Of a stretch of 64,000 nt of DNA, positions 10,139 through 17,829 are shown in pieces. The translations under genes were made by a program, and so were the position numbers. This DNA comes from Pseudomonas viridiflava (lineage in GTDB: Bacteria; Pseudomonadota; Gammaproteobacteria; Pseudomonadales; Pseudomonadaceae), in assembly GCF_900591205.1 (NCBI RefSeq), contig NZ_UUPU01000085.1:1-64000 (forward strand), given 5' to 3'. The notes beneath the pieces were generated by a model. The model was not told the origin of the DNA and did not search any database. It saw only the letters and a program-made list of their open reading frames with translations. Numbering within the stretch: the first letter of the stretch is position 1; each line of letters starts with the position of its first letter.

Positions 10139-11397
10139 GGGTCGATAAGGCGCGACCGACTCTGCGCTCGGTCATCGGCCGGGGGCACCTGATCCTGGCG
10201 CTGGTGGCGGTGAGCCTGGCGAGTATCTCCCTGACCCTGCTCGGCGTGCTGGCACTGCGCGTGTACGCCGAGCACAACCTGCACCTGATCGCACGTTCCA
10301 TCAACTACACCGTGGAAGCGGCGGTGGTGTTCAACGACAGCGCGGCGGCCACCGAAGCCCTCAGCCTGATCGCCTCCACCGAAGAAGTGGCCCAGGCCGA
10401 AGTGTTCGACGCCAATGGCAAGCTGTTGGCGCAATGGATACGCCCGGAAACCGGCATGCTGTCGCGGGTCGAACTGGAGCTGGCGCACACCCTGCTCGAG
10501 CAGCCGATCAGCCAGCCGATCCTGCACCAGGGGCGCACCATCGGCAGCATTCACCTCACCGGTCATGGCGCCAGCCTGCTGCGCTTTCTGCTCAGCGGGT
10601 TGGCCGGTATTCTGATCTGCACCGCCCTCAGTGCCTGGGTGGCGCTGCACCTGGCGCGGCGCCTGCTGCGCGGCATCACCGGCCCGCTGCAAAGGCTGGC
10701 CGCCGTGGCCCACGCCGCCCGCAGCGAACGGGATTTCGACCGCCGCGTGCCCCCGGCGCGAATCGCCGAACTCGACAGCCTGGGCAGCGACTTCAACGCG
10801 TTGCTCGGCGAAATGGAAGCCTGGCAAAGCCACCTGCAAAGCGAAAACGAAACCCTCGCGCACCAGGCCAACCACGACAGCCTCACCGGCCTGCCCAACC
10901 GTGCTTTCTTCGAAGGCCGCCTGATTCGCACCCTGCGCAGCGCCGCCAAAGCCAAGGAGCAGGTGGCGGTGCTGTACCTCGACAGTGACCGCTTCAAAGA
11001 GATCAATGACAGCTTTGGCCATGCCGCCGGCGATGCCGTGCTGGTCGCCGTCGCCGAGCGTGTGCGGGCGCAACTGCGCGAGGATGACCTGGTGGCGCGC
11101 CTGGGCGGTGATGAGTTCGCCATCCTGTTGGCGCCGCTGCACAAGGTCGAAGATGCCCGGCGCATCGCCGACAAGATTATCGCCAGCATGGATCAGCCGA
11201 TTCCCGTGCCGGGCGACACCCAGGTATTGACCTCCCTCAGCATCGGCATCGCCCTCTACCCCGATCATGGCGCCACACCCGGCACCTTGCTCAATGCCGC
11301 CGACGCAGCGATGTACCAGGCCAAGCGTCTGTCCCTGGGTGGCCAGCAAACGGCGGAGTCGGAGCACCCCGTCGTTAACGTTCAACACAGGAGTTGA
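10135..11397 (+). CDS. yfiN: Membrane diguanylate cyclase YfiN (TpbB)
   Basis: 420 residues. YfiN makes cyclic-di-GMP from two GTP and drives biofilm and small-colony phenotypes when released from YfiR. Order: transmembrane segment (about 20-43), a short periplasmic CHASE8-like domain (45-140), a second transmembrane segment (about 148-170), HAMP (about 172-225) and a GGDEF domain (about 240-400). The active-site loop is intact (GGDEF, residues 324-328). The product-inhibition I-site RxxD is present as REDD at 315-318, exactly five residues before it. It overlaps yfiR, and yfiB follows after 4 bp, the same order as the P. aeruginosa yfiBNR locus. Confidence 0.93.
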   Translation: MRVDKARPTLRSVIGRGHLILALVAVSLASISLTLLGVLALRVYAEHNLHLIARSINYTVEAAVVFNDSAAATEALSLIASTEEVAQAEVFDANGKLLAQWIRPETGMLSRVELELAHTLLEQPISQPILHQGRTIGSIHLTGHGASLLRFLLSGLAGILICTALSAWVALHLARRLLRGITGPLQRLAAVAHAARSERDFDRRVPPARIAELDSLGSDFNALLGEMEAWQSHLQSENETLAHQANHDSLTGLPNRAFFEGRLIRTLRSAAKAKEQVAVLYLDSDRFKEINDSFGHAAGDAVLVAVAERVRAQLREDDLVARLGGDEFAILLAPLHKVEDARRIADKIIASMDQPIPVPGDTQVLTSLSIGIALYPDHGATPGTLLNAADAAMYQAKRLSLGGQQTAESEHPVVNVQHRS

Positions 11398-11401
11398 TCC
11401 C

Positions 11402-11893
11402 TTGTTCTCGACCACGCGTTTTATGTTTATCACCCTGTTGGTGGCCCTGCTGGGCCTCGGCGGTTGCCAAACGGCCCCACCCAAGGGCCTGACCCCGGCG
11501 CAGGTTGCGGTCCTCAAGCAACAGGGCTTTGAGTTGACCGACGACGGTTGGGCGTTTGGCCTGTCCGGCAAAGTGCTGTTTGGCAGTGACGTAGAAACCC
11601 TCAACCAGCCCAGCACCGACATCGTGCAGCGCATCGGCAAAGCCCTGCTCGGCGTGGGCATCCAACGCGTGCGCGTTGACGGCCACACCGACGCCTCGGG
11701 CAAGGAAACCTACAACCAGCAACTGTCCCTGCGCCGCGCCAAAAGTGTGGCCACGGTGCTGACGAGTGTGGGCATGAAGGAAGAGCACATCCAATTGCGC
11801 GGCTTGGGCAGCAGCGAGCCGGTGGCGTCCAATGACACCGCGGCGGGGCGTACCGAGAATCGGCGAGTGTCGATTGTGGTGATTGCGGACTGA
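11402..11893 (+). CDS. yfiB: OmpA-like outer membrane lipoprotein YfiB
   Basis: 163 residues if started at the TTG at 11402, which follows CAGGAG by 8-9 bp; an in-frame ATG at 11423 is the alternative. A lipoprotein signal is clear: hydrophobic LVALLGLGGC with the lipobox cysteine about residue 21. The C-terminal OmpA/MotB peptidoglycan-binding domain (from about residue 50) has DGHTDASGKETYNQQLSLRR and the closing NRRVSIVV. In P. aeruginosa YfiB captures YfiR at the outer membrane and so releases YfiN. The reading frame extends upstream through the end of yfiN, but that part has no signal character. Confidence 0.9.
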   Translation: MFSTTRFMFITLLVALLGLGGCQTAPPKGLTPAQVAVLKQQGFELTDDGWAFGLSGKVLFGSDVETLNQPSTDIVQRIGKALLGVGIQRVRVDGHTDASGKETYNQQLSLRRAKSVATVLTSVGMKEEHIQLRGLGSSEPVASNDTAAGRTENRRVSIVVIAD

Positions 11894-11929
11894 GCTACGT
11901 CCCCAGCTTCAATCTGAAATGCATTCAAA

Positions 11930-12037
11930 ATGTGGGAGGGGGCTTGCCCCCGATTGCGGTGGGTCAGTCACCGATCTATAGCTGACACACTGCTATCGGG
12001 GGCAAGTCGAATCGTCGCACCGCCCCTCCCACATTTG
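11930..12037. repeat. REP-type inverted repeat pair
   Basis: Two imperfect palindromic arms face each other: TGTGGGAGGGGGCTTGCCCC on the left and GGGGCAAGTCG with CCCCTCCCACA on the right, with about 40 bp between them. This is the TGTGGGAG family of Pseudomonas REP doublets. It lies between the convergent yfiB and DUF3077 genes. Confidence 0.8.
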
Positions 12038-12066
12038 AACTATATTGTGTTTGAGACCGTGTTCGC

Positions 12067-12357
12067 TTAACCGCTCGGCGTCATCGCCTGCGTCAAGTCA
12101 TCCACCACCGCCTTGCCCATCTCACACAGGTAATGCGCAGCCCACGCGTACTGCTCGCCGCGCACATCCATGGCGGCTTCCATCGCGAGTTTCTTGGAGT
12201 AAAAAAGCAGGGTGGAGGCGTGTTCCAGGGCTTGCTCAATCGGCATGCCGGAATTGACGCGGAACAGCGGTTTTTGGTTTTCACCGTAATCGCCGAAGGT
12301 GACGACGCCGAGGGTGGTGATGGAGGAAAGCGGTGGATCGGGGACGATTTTGGACAT
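12067..12357 (-). CDS. DUF3077 family protein
   Basis: 96 residues, full length for this small Pseudomonas family of unknown function. The recognisable core is LFRVNSGMPIEQALEHAS, then an alpha-helical stretch ending ELMCEMGKAVVDDL-like (here CEMGKAVVDDLTQAM). There is no signal peptide or membrane segment, so it is cytoplasmic. The ATG at 12357 is preceded by AAGGAAG, a strong ribosome binding site. The gene is monocistronic, and its 5' side has an unusually structured leader described separately. Function is not known. Confidence 0.8.
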   Translation of the reverse strand: MSKIVPDPPLSSITTLGVVTFGDYGENQKPLFRVNSGMPIEQALEHASTLLFYSKKLAMEAAMDVRGEQYAWAAHYLCEMGKAVVDDLTQAMTPSG

Positions 12358-12690
12358 GGTTCTTCCTTAGGTTAATAAGTAGAAACCGCCACGGCACGTC
12401 GCTAAACATGGAGGGGTGGCAGCTGTACGCAGGTTAGCGAACCGGTAACCTAGGGAACCCGGTAGACCCCGAAGGTCTCCCGCGCACAGCCGCCATAACA
12501 CGATAAGGCAGGCAAAAAATGCCGGCCAAAGCAGTTGAGGAAGTAGTACCTACGTTTCTCGGGTCGCTAAACCCAATCGCTGTCTTGCAGCGACCCGAGG
12601 AGGCTAGACACTCAAATCCTATGGCGCAATAGGGCAGAGAGTCTCTAGGAAACGTCCTGCAAATTAAAGCGAATCGTCGCTGATGGCGCT
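12358..12690 (-). promoter_or_regulatory. Structured leader upstream of the DUF3077 gene
   Basis: This 333-bp stretch holds no convincing gene. Read on the minus strand it starts with a stem-loop (CGGGTCGCTG about 12598 to AGCGACCCG about 12560), then a pyrimidine-rich block, a small GACC-TTCGG-GGTC hairpin near 12475, and GTTTAGCGAC repeated directly at both ends (about 12562 and 12403). An open frame crosses most of it without an obvious start or ribosome binding site. I recall similar leaders before DUF3077 genes in other Pseudomonas; that is memory, not something this sequence shows. It may be a regulatory RNA leader or contain a leader peptide. Confidence 0.4.
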
Positions 12691-13638
12691 TTAATCCGCG
12701 AACTTTATCTCCCTTGTCTCCCCCATCAACAACCCCTGGTTCTGCTCCGTGACTTCGCGGATGTAATCCCACAACAAGGTAATCCGCTTCAATTTGCGCA
12801 AATCCTCCCGGCAATACATCCAGAACTGCCGCGTAATCGAAATGTCCTCCCCCAGCACCGGCAACAACCGCGGGTCCTGCGCCGCCAAAAAACACGGCAA
12901 TATCGCCATCGACCGCCCCTGCTGCGCCGCCACGTACTGCGCGATCACGCTGGTGCTGCGCAAACTCGCGCTGGCGCCGGGCACCACGTTGGCGAGGTAC
13001 AGCAGCTCGGAGCTGAACGCCAGGTCATCCACATAGCTGATGAAGGGATGCTCGGCCAGATCCGCAGGTTTGCGGATCGGCGGGTGTTGGTCGAGGTATT
13101 CCTGGGTCGCGTACAGCTGCAATTTGTAGTCGCACAGTTTGCAGCACACGTAGGGCCCGTGTTCCGGGCGCTCCAGGGCGATAACAATATCGGCTTCGCG
13201 CTTGGACAGGCTGATGAAGTGGGGCAGGGGCAGGATGTCGACCGAAATCGCGGGGTAGGTATCGACGAAATGGCTGAGCTGCGGCGTAACAAAAAAACTG
13301 CCGAAGCCTTCGGTGCAGCCCATGCGCACATGGCCGGACAGCGCCACGCCGGAGCCGGACACCTGCTCGCAGGCCATGTGCAGGGTGCTTTCGATGGACT
13401 CGGCGTAGCCCAGCAAACGCTGGCCCTCGGTGGTGAGCACAAAACCGTTGGTCCGGGATTTTTCGAACAGCAGCGTGCCGAGTGACACTTCCAACGAGCT
13501 GATGCGCCGCGACACGGTGGTGTAGTCCACCGCCAGGCGCTTGGCGGCCACGCTGGCCTTGCGGGTGCGGGCCACTTCGAGGAAAAACTTCAGGTCGTCC
13601 CAGTTCAGGGAGCCCAGCGATGTGATGTTTTTTTGCAT
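12691..13638 (-). CDS. LysR-family transcriptional regulator, divergent from mmsAB
   Basis: 315 residues from the ATG at 13638 (MQKNITSLGSLNWDDLKF); a longer frame exists but its extra N-terminus does not look like protein. The helix-turn-helix occupies about residues 15-75 (FFLEVARTRKASVAAKRLAV, then TTVSRRISSLE). A LysR substrate-binding domain follows from about 100. It is read away from mmsA, with 131 bp between the starts, so it is the likely regulator of mmsAB, responding to a valine catabolite. This differs from P. aeruginosa, where MmsR is an AraC/XylS-type protein. The ligand is not known. Confidence 0.88.
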   Translation of the reverse strand: MQKNITSLGSLNWDDLKFFLEVARTRKASVAAKRLAVDYTTVSRRISSLEVSLGTLLFEKSRTNGFVLTTEGQRLLGYAESIESTLHMACEQVSGSGVALSGHVRMGCTEGFGSFFVTPQLSHFVDTYPAISVDILPLPHFISLSKREADIVIALERPEHGPYVCCKLCDYKLQLYATQEYLDQHPPIRKPADLAEHPFISYVDDLAFSSELLYLANVVPGASASLRSTSVIAQYVAAQQGRSMAILPCFLAAQDPRLLPVLGEDISITRQFWMYCREDLRKLKRITLLWDYIREVTEQNQGLLMGETREIKFAD

Positions 13639-13769
13639 ATTGGACCGGCTTTTATGTACGTTCTTATTAGAGATTTGCACATCTATACTCCAAAAACAGT
13701 CCGAACGCCTCATTTCCCAAGGCGGTTTACGCGCCTTGTCTCTGCATAACTATAAGATTTGGAGACCAC

Positions 13770-15287
13770 ATGAACGCATCTGCCGATATTTCCGTGCAAC
13801 AGGTCAAGTTGCTGATCAACGGTGAATGGGTCGAGTCCAAGACCACCCACTGGCAAGACATCGTCAACCCGGCCACCCAGCAAGTGCTGGCCAAAGTCCC
13901 GTTCGCCACGGCCGATGAAGTCAACGCTGCCATCGACGCCGCCCATCAAGCCTTCCAGACCTGGAAGCTGACGCCGATCGGCGCACGCATGCGCATCATG
14001 CTCAAGCTGCAAGCGTTGATCCGCGAACATTCCAAACGCATCGCCGTAGTCCTCAGTGCCGAGCAGGGTAAGACCATTGCCGATGCCGAGGGCGATATTT
14101 TTCGTGGCCTGGAAGTGGTCGAACACGCGTGCTCCATCGGCACCTTGCAGATGGGCGAATTCGCTGAAAACGTCGCCGGTGGCGTCGACACTTACACCCT
14201 GCGCCAGCCCATCGGCGTGTGCGCGGGCATTACCCCGTTCAACTTCCCGGCGATGATCCCGCTGTGGATGTTCCCGATGGCGATTGCCTGCGGTAACACC
14301 TTCGTGCTCAAACCTTCCGAGCAGGACCCGTTGTCGACGATGTTGCTGGTGGAGCTGGCGTTGGAAGCCGGTGTACCGGCCGGCGTGCTCAACGTGGTGC
14401 ACGGCGGCAAGGATGTAGTGGATGCGCTGTGCACCCATAAAGATATCAAGGCGGTTTCGTTCGTCGGCTCGACCGCCGTGGGTACTCATGTGTATGACTT
14501 GGCCGGTAAACACGGCAAGCGTGTGCAGTCGATGATGGGCGCCAAGAACCACGCCGTGGTGCTGCCGGACGCCAACCGCGAACACACCCTGAATGCCCTG
14601 GTGGGTGCCGGTTTCGGCGCGGCGGGCCAGCGTTGCATGGCCACCTCGGTGGTGGTGCTGGTGGGCGCGGCCAAGCAATGGCTGCCGGACCTCAAGGCGC
14701 TGGCGCAAAAGCTCAAGGTCAACGCCGGCAGTGAAGCCGGCACCGATGTCGGCCCGGTGATTTCCAAGCGCGCCAAGGCGCGCATCCTGGAACTGATCGA
14801 AAGCGGCGTGAAAGAAGGCGCCAAGCTGGAGCTGGATGGCCGCGACATCAAAGTGCCGGGCTTCGAGCAGGGCAACTTCGTCGGCCCGACTTTGTTCTCG
14901 GGCGTGACGACCGATATGCAGATCTACACCCAGGAAATCTTCGGCCCGGTGCTGGTAGTGCTGGAAGTGGCGACGCTGGATGAGGCCATCGCGCTGGTCA
15001 ACGCCAACCCGTTCGGCAACGGCACCGGCCTGTTCACCCAAAGCGGCGCGGCGGCGCGTAAGTTCCAGAGCGAAATTGATGTAGGCCAGGTCGGCATCAA
15101 CATCCCGATCCCGGTGCCGGTGCCGTTTTTCAGCTTCACCGGTTCGCGTGGCTCCAAGCTCGGCGACCTGGGCCCGTACGGCAAGCAAGTGGTGCAGTTT
15201 TACACCCAGACCAAAACCGTCACCAGCCGCTGGTTCGATGACGACACGGTCAACGATGGCGTCAACACCACCATCAACCTGCGCTGA
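13770..15287 (+). CDS. mmsA: Methylmalonate-semialdehyde dehydrogenase (CoA-acylating)
   Basis: 505 residues. It oxidises methylmalonate semialdehyde (or malonate semialdehyde) with NAD+ and CoA to propionyl-CoA (or acetyl-CoA) and CO2, the last committed step of valine catabolism. It is a full-length aldehyde dehydrogenase: the cofactor-binding region contains FNFPAMIPLWMFPMAIACGN and SFVGSTAVG, and the catalytic Cys289 is in GQRCMATS. The family-specific PVPFFSFTGSRGS lies near the C-terminus. TTGGAG precedes the ATG. mmsB starts 15 bp after the stop, so the two form an operon. Confidence 0.97.
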   Translation: MNASADISVQQVKLLINGEWVESKTTHWQDIVNPATQQVLAKVPFATADEVNAAIDAAHQAFQTWKLTPIGARMRIMLKLQALIREHSKRIAVVLSAEQGKTIADAEGDIFRGLEVVEHACSIGTLQMGEFAENVAGGVDTYTLRQPIGVCAGITPFNFPAMIPLWMFPMAIACGNTFVLKPSEQDPLSTMLLVELALEAGVPAGVLNVVHGGKDVVDALCTHKDIKAVSFVGSTAVGTHVYDLAGKHGKRVQSMMGAKNHAVVLPDANREHTLNALVGAGFGAAGQRCMATSVVVLVGAAKQWLPDLKALAQKLKVNAGSEAGTDVGPVISKRAKARILELIESGVKEGAKLELDGRDIKVPGFEQGNFVGPTLFSGVTTDMQIYTQEIFGPVLVVLEVATLDEAIALVNANPFGNGTGLFTQSGAAARKFQSEIDVGQVGINIPIPVPVPFFSFTGSRGSKLGDLGPYGKQVVQFYTQTKTVTSRWFDDDTVNDGVNTTINLR

Positions 15288-15302
15288 TTTGGGGAGACGA
15301 CC

Positions 15303-16190
15303 ATGAAGATTGCATTTATCGGCTTGGGCAACATGGGCGCGCCCATGGCTCGCAACCTGCTGTTGGCAGGGAATAAGTTGAATGTGTTCGACGTTAATCC
15401 AGGCGTGTTCAAGGAGTTCGCGGAACTGGGCGCCACCGTCACAGGCTCACCGCGTGAAGCTGCACAAGGTGCGGAGCTGGTGATTACCATGCTGCCTGCC
15501 GCCGCCCATGTGCGCAGCGTTTGGTTGAATGAAGACGGCGTGCTGGCGGGCATCGGCAAAGGCGTACCGGCGGTGGATTGCAGCACCATCGACCCGCAAA
15601 CCATCCGCGATGTTGCCGCTGCGGCGGCCAAGCAAGGTGTGGTGATAGCGGATGCTCCAGTCTCTGGCGGCACCGGCGGCGCTAGCGCGGGGACTCTGAC
15701 CTTCATGGTCGGCGCCACCCCGGAACTGTACGCCACCCTGCAACCGGTGCTGGCGCAGATGGGCCGAAACATCGTGCACTGCGGCGATGTGGGCACCGGG
15801 CAAATCGCCAAGATCTGCAACAACCTGTTGCTGGGCATCAGTATGGTCGGCGTCAGCGAGGCCATGGCCCTGGGCGATGCACTGGGTATCGACACTCAGG
15901 TGCTGGCCGGGATCATCAACAGCTCCACCGGGCGTTGCTGGAGTTCGGACACCTACAACCCTTGGCCGGGTGTGATCGAAACTGCACCATCATCGCGGGG
16001 TTATACCGGTGGCTTCGGCGCCGACCTGATGCTCAAGGACCTGGGCCTGGCCACCGAAGCCGCACGCCAGGCGAAGCAACCGGTGATTCTGGGCGCTGTG
16101 GCCCAGCAGTTGTATCAATCAATGAGCCAGCGCGGGGAAGGCGGCAAGGACTTCTCGGCGATCATCAACAGCTATCGCAAGCCCAAGTAA
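15303..16190 (+). CDS. mmsB: 3-hydroxyisobutyrate dehydrogenase
   Basis: 295 residues. It oxidises 3-hydroxyisobutyrate to methylmalonate semialdehyde with NAD+, the step before MmsA in valine degradation. The Rossmann motif GLGNMG is at residues 7-12. The substrate motif DAPVSGGTGGASAGTLTFMV lies around residue 117. The catalytic lysine (K170) sits in GQIAKICNNLLL. It belongs to the beta-hydroxyacid dehydrogenase family and has normal length. It is preceded by GGGGAGA and follows mmsA in the same operon. Confidence 0.96.
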   Translation: MKIAFIGLGNMGAPMARNLLLAGNKLNVFDVNPGVFKEFAELGATVTGSPREAAQGAELVITMLPAAAHVRSVWLNEDGVLAGIGKGVPAVDCSTIDPQTIRDVAAAAAKQGVVIADAPVSGGTGGASAGTLTFMVGATPELYATLQPVLAQMGRNIVHCGDVGTGQIAKICNNLLLGISMVGVSEAMALGDALGIDTQVLAGIINSSTGRCWSSDTYNPWPGVIETAPSSRGYTGGFGADLMLKDLGLATEAARQAKQPVILGAVAQQLYQSMSQRGEGGKDFSAIINSYRKPK

Positions 16191-16209
16191 TGCTGAGACC
16201 GGTTTAACC

Positions 16210-16452
16210 GTGGCAAGCGTACTTGTTGTGGCAAGCGTACTTGATGTGGCGAGCGGGCTTGTTGTGGCGAGCGGGCTTGCCCGCGTTGGGCTGCGAAGCA
16301 GCCCCTGGTGCAGGCACTGCTTTTTTACTGGAAAAACTCGGTAACGTTACTGGGGCTGCTACGCAGCCCAACGCGGGCAAGCCCGCTCGCCACAACAAGC
16401 CAAGCTAGCCACAACAAGCCAAGCTAGCCACAACAGCCCGCTCGCCACGAGG
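16210..16452. repeat. Expanded REP element with 18-bp tandem arms
   Basis: The left arm is four copies of an 18-bp unit with no gap (16210, 16228, 16246, 16264): GTGGCAAGCGTACTTGTT, its variant ending GAT, then GTGGCGAGCGGGCTTGTT and GTGGCGAGCGGGCTTGCC. The right side carries the reverse complement of the REP arm (GGGCAAGCCCGCTCGCCAC) followed by two 19-bp copies of AAGCCAAGCTAGCCACAAC and a final GCCCGCTCGCCAC. The whole is a large imperfect palindrome between mmsB and the cupin gene. It probably arose by slippage or repeated REP insertion. Confidence 0.9.
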
Positions 16453-16475
16453 AGGCGGTTGGCTGTAGGAGTGGC

Positions 16476-16820
16476 TCAGGCAAACACAAAATACTTACGT
16501 ACCGTCTCGACCACTTCCCACGTCCCCTTCATCCCCGGTTCCACCACGAAGATATCCCCAGCCCGCAGGTGGATCGGCTCCATGCCTTCCGGGGTGATCA
16601 CGCAGTAGCCTTCCTGGAAGTGGCAGTATTCCCACTTCACGTATTCCACGTACCACTTGCCCGGGGTGCAGATCCAGGTGCCCATGATCTTGCTGCCGTC
16701 TTCGCTGGTGTAGGCGTTGAGGTTGACGGTGTGCGGGTCGCCTTCGAGTTTTTCCCATTTGCAGGCATCCAGGACGGGCAGCGGGTGGGTGTCGCGCAGT
16801 ACGGTGATGGGCTTGGGCAT
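16476..16820 (-). CDS. Cupin-domain protein (EutQ/DUF861-like)
   Basis: 114 residues from ATG 16820 (MPKPITVLRDTHPLPVL); an upstream in-frame ATG would add 11 residues without a better signal. A single cupin barrel is visible: GTWICTPGKWYV, then EGYCVITPEGMEPIHLRAGDIFVVEPGMKGTWEVVE, the C-terminal cupin motif. It is cytoplasmic with no signal peptide. The family includes ethanolamine and sugar-related cupins, but substrate and reaction cannot be read from the sequence. It stands alone between REP elements, upstream of kynBA on the opposite strand. Confidence 0.8.
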   Translation of the reverse strand: MPKPITVLRDTHPLPVLDACKWEKLEGDPHTVNLNAYTSEDGSKIMGTWICTPGKWYVEYVKWEYCHFQEGYCVITPEGMEPIHLRAGDIFVVEPGMKGTWEVVETVRKYFVFA

Positions 16821-16948
16821 GATGACTCCGAGGCAGGCAATGGAAAGATGCACCCTAAGGCGTTGGGCGTTGTGTCAGTGGTCTGAACTCGACATCGGGA
16901 TGCCCAGGAGCGCAGGCATACGGTGATTCAGCAGGCACCACAAAACCC

Positions 16949-17041
16949 TGTGGGAGCCGGGCTTGCCCGCGATGGCGGCGGCACTGCTTGCATCTGCGTA
17001 GCCTGACACGCCGTCATCGCGGGCAAGCCCGGCTCCCACAA
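16949..17041. repeat. REP-type inverted repeat pair
   Basis: TGTGGGAGCCGGGCTTGCCC faces GGGCAAGCCCGGCTCCCACA with about 50 bp between. The arms are nearly perfect inverses of each other. Confidence 0.88.
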
Positions 17042-17075
17042 CGGGCGATAGATTTGTGCGCTCATCCGCCATTTA

Positions 17076-17133
17076 TTCGCAGTAAGTGCGAAAGATTTCC
17101 CGCCTGGCGCAGGAATTCGCAAGAAAATTCGCA
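17076..17133 (+). promoter_or_regulatory. Cluster of TTCGCA half-sites upstream of kynB (candidate KynR operator)
   Basis: A perfect inverted repeat TTCGCA-GTAAG-TGCGAA at 17076-17092 is followed by two direct copies of AATTCGCA at 17114 and 17126, 12 bp apart. All four half-sites lie within 105 bp of the kynB start. Lrp/AsnC proteins such as KynR bind arrays of degenerate AT-rich half-sites as multimers, so this is the best candidate operator for kynBA. Binding is inferred. Confidence 0.5.
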
Positions 17134-17178
17134 GCCGGCCCTCGTATCATTCACCCCAGAACGAGTGAGAGCCTTGAA

Positions 17179-17829
17179 ATGAACCCAATAAAAACGTGGT
17201 GGGATATCAGCCCGCCCTTGAGCACGGCGACCCCGACCTGGCCGGGCGATACGCCGTTCCAGGAGGAGCGCGTGTGGCAGTTCGGCCCGGAGTGCCCGGT
17301 GAATGTGGGGCGCGTGACGTTCTCGCCACACACCGGCGCCCATGTGGATGCGCCGCTGCACTACAGCGCGGACGGCGCGCCGATTGGCGAGGTGTCGCTG
17401 GAGGTGTACATGGGCCCGTGTCGGGTGTTGCATTGCCTGGGCAGCGGCGCGCTGGTGCAGCCGCATCAACTGCAAGGGCGTGTGGATAACCTGCCGGAGC
17501 GCGTGCTGCTGCGTACTTATCCACAAGCGCCGCTGACAGAGTGGGATTCGAACTTCACCGCCATCGCGCCGCAAACCGTCGAGTTGCTCGCCAGCCTGGG
17601 GGTGCGCCTGATCGGGATCGACACCCCGTCCCTGGACCCGCAACAGTCCAAGACCATGGATTCCCACAACGCCGTGGCCCGCCATGGCATGGCGATTCTC
17701 GAAGGCATCGTGCTCGATGACGTACCGGAGGGCGACTATGAATTGATCGCGCTGCCGCTGCGCTTTGCCAACCTCGACGCCAGCCCCGTCCGCGCCATTC
17801 TGCGCCCGCTCAAGGAGCCCACGCGATGA
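17179..17829 (+). CDS. kynB: Arylformamidase (kynurenine formamidase) KynB
   Basis: 216 residues from ATG 17179 (MNPIKTWWDISPPL). It hydrolyses N-formyl-L-kynurenine to L-kynurenine and formate, the second step of tryptophan catabolism. The metal-binding signature HTGAHVDAPLH is at residues 51-61, giving ligands H51, H55, D57 and H61, as in the cyclase-like metallohydrolase family of bacterial KynB. Its last 4 bp overlap kynA. The start was chosen because this methionine matches family N-termini, although the frame stays open 93 bp further upstream through the candidate operator. Confidence 0.95.
   Translation: MNPIKTWWDISPPLSTATPTWPGDTPFQEERVWQFGPECPVNVGRVTFSPHTGAHVDAPLHYSADGAPIGEVSLEVYMGPCRVLHCLGSGALVQPHQLQGRVDNLPERVLLRTYPQAPLTEWDSNFTAIAPQTVELLASLGVRLIGIDTPSLDPQQSKTMDSHNAVARHGMAILEGIVLDDVPEGDYELIALPLRFANLDASPVRAILRPLKEPTR

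Larger units (their letters stand above)
16821..17178. other. Gene-free region between cupin gene and kynB
   Basis: 358 bp without a gene. It holds the shared promoter region of two divergent genes, a REP doublet (16949-17041), and a cluster of TTCGCA half-sites (17076-17133) just upstream of kynB, listed separately. Confidence 0.7.

Noticed and set aside
11267..11401. Upstream extension of yfiB in frame to 11267
   Set aside because: Reads out of frame through the end of yfiN and lacks lipoprotein signal; the TTG at 11402 with CAGGAG is preferred.
12434..12895. 153-codon frame on the minus strand upstream of the DUF3077 gene
   Set aside because: Most of it overlaps the LysR gene in another frame; no credible start. 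Only the leader part is retained as an observation.
13710..15188. 492-codon open frame antisense to mmsA
   Set aside because: Histidine/arginine-rich composition typical of antisense frames in Pseudomonas genes; mmsA on the plus strand is certain.
16223..16408. 60-codon and longer frames inside REP elements (also near 21327, 36115 and 52350)
   Set aside because: They read through palindromic REP sequences and give repetitive Ala/Arg-rich peptides; no coding support.
16210..16452. CRISPR array from the 18-bp repeats
   Set aside because: Units abut with no spacers and are half of a palindrome; no cas genes in the window.
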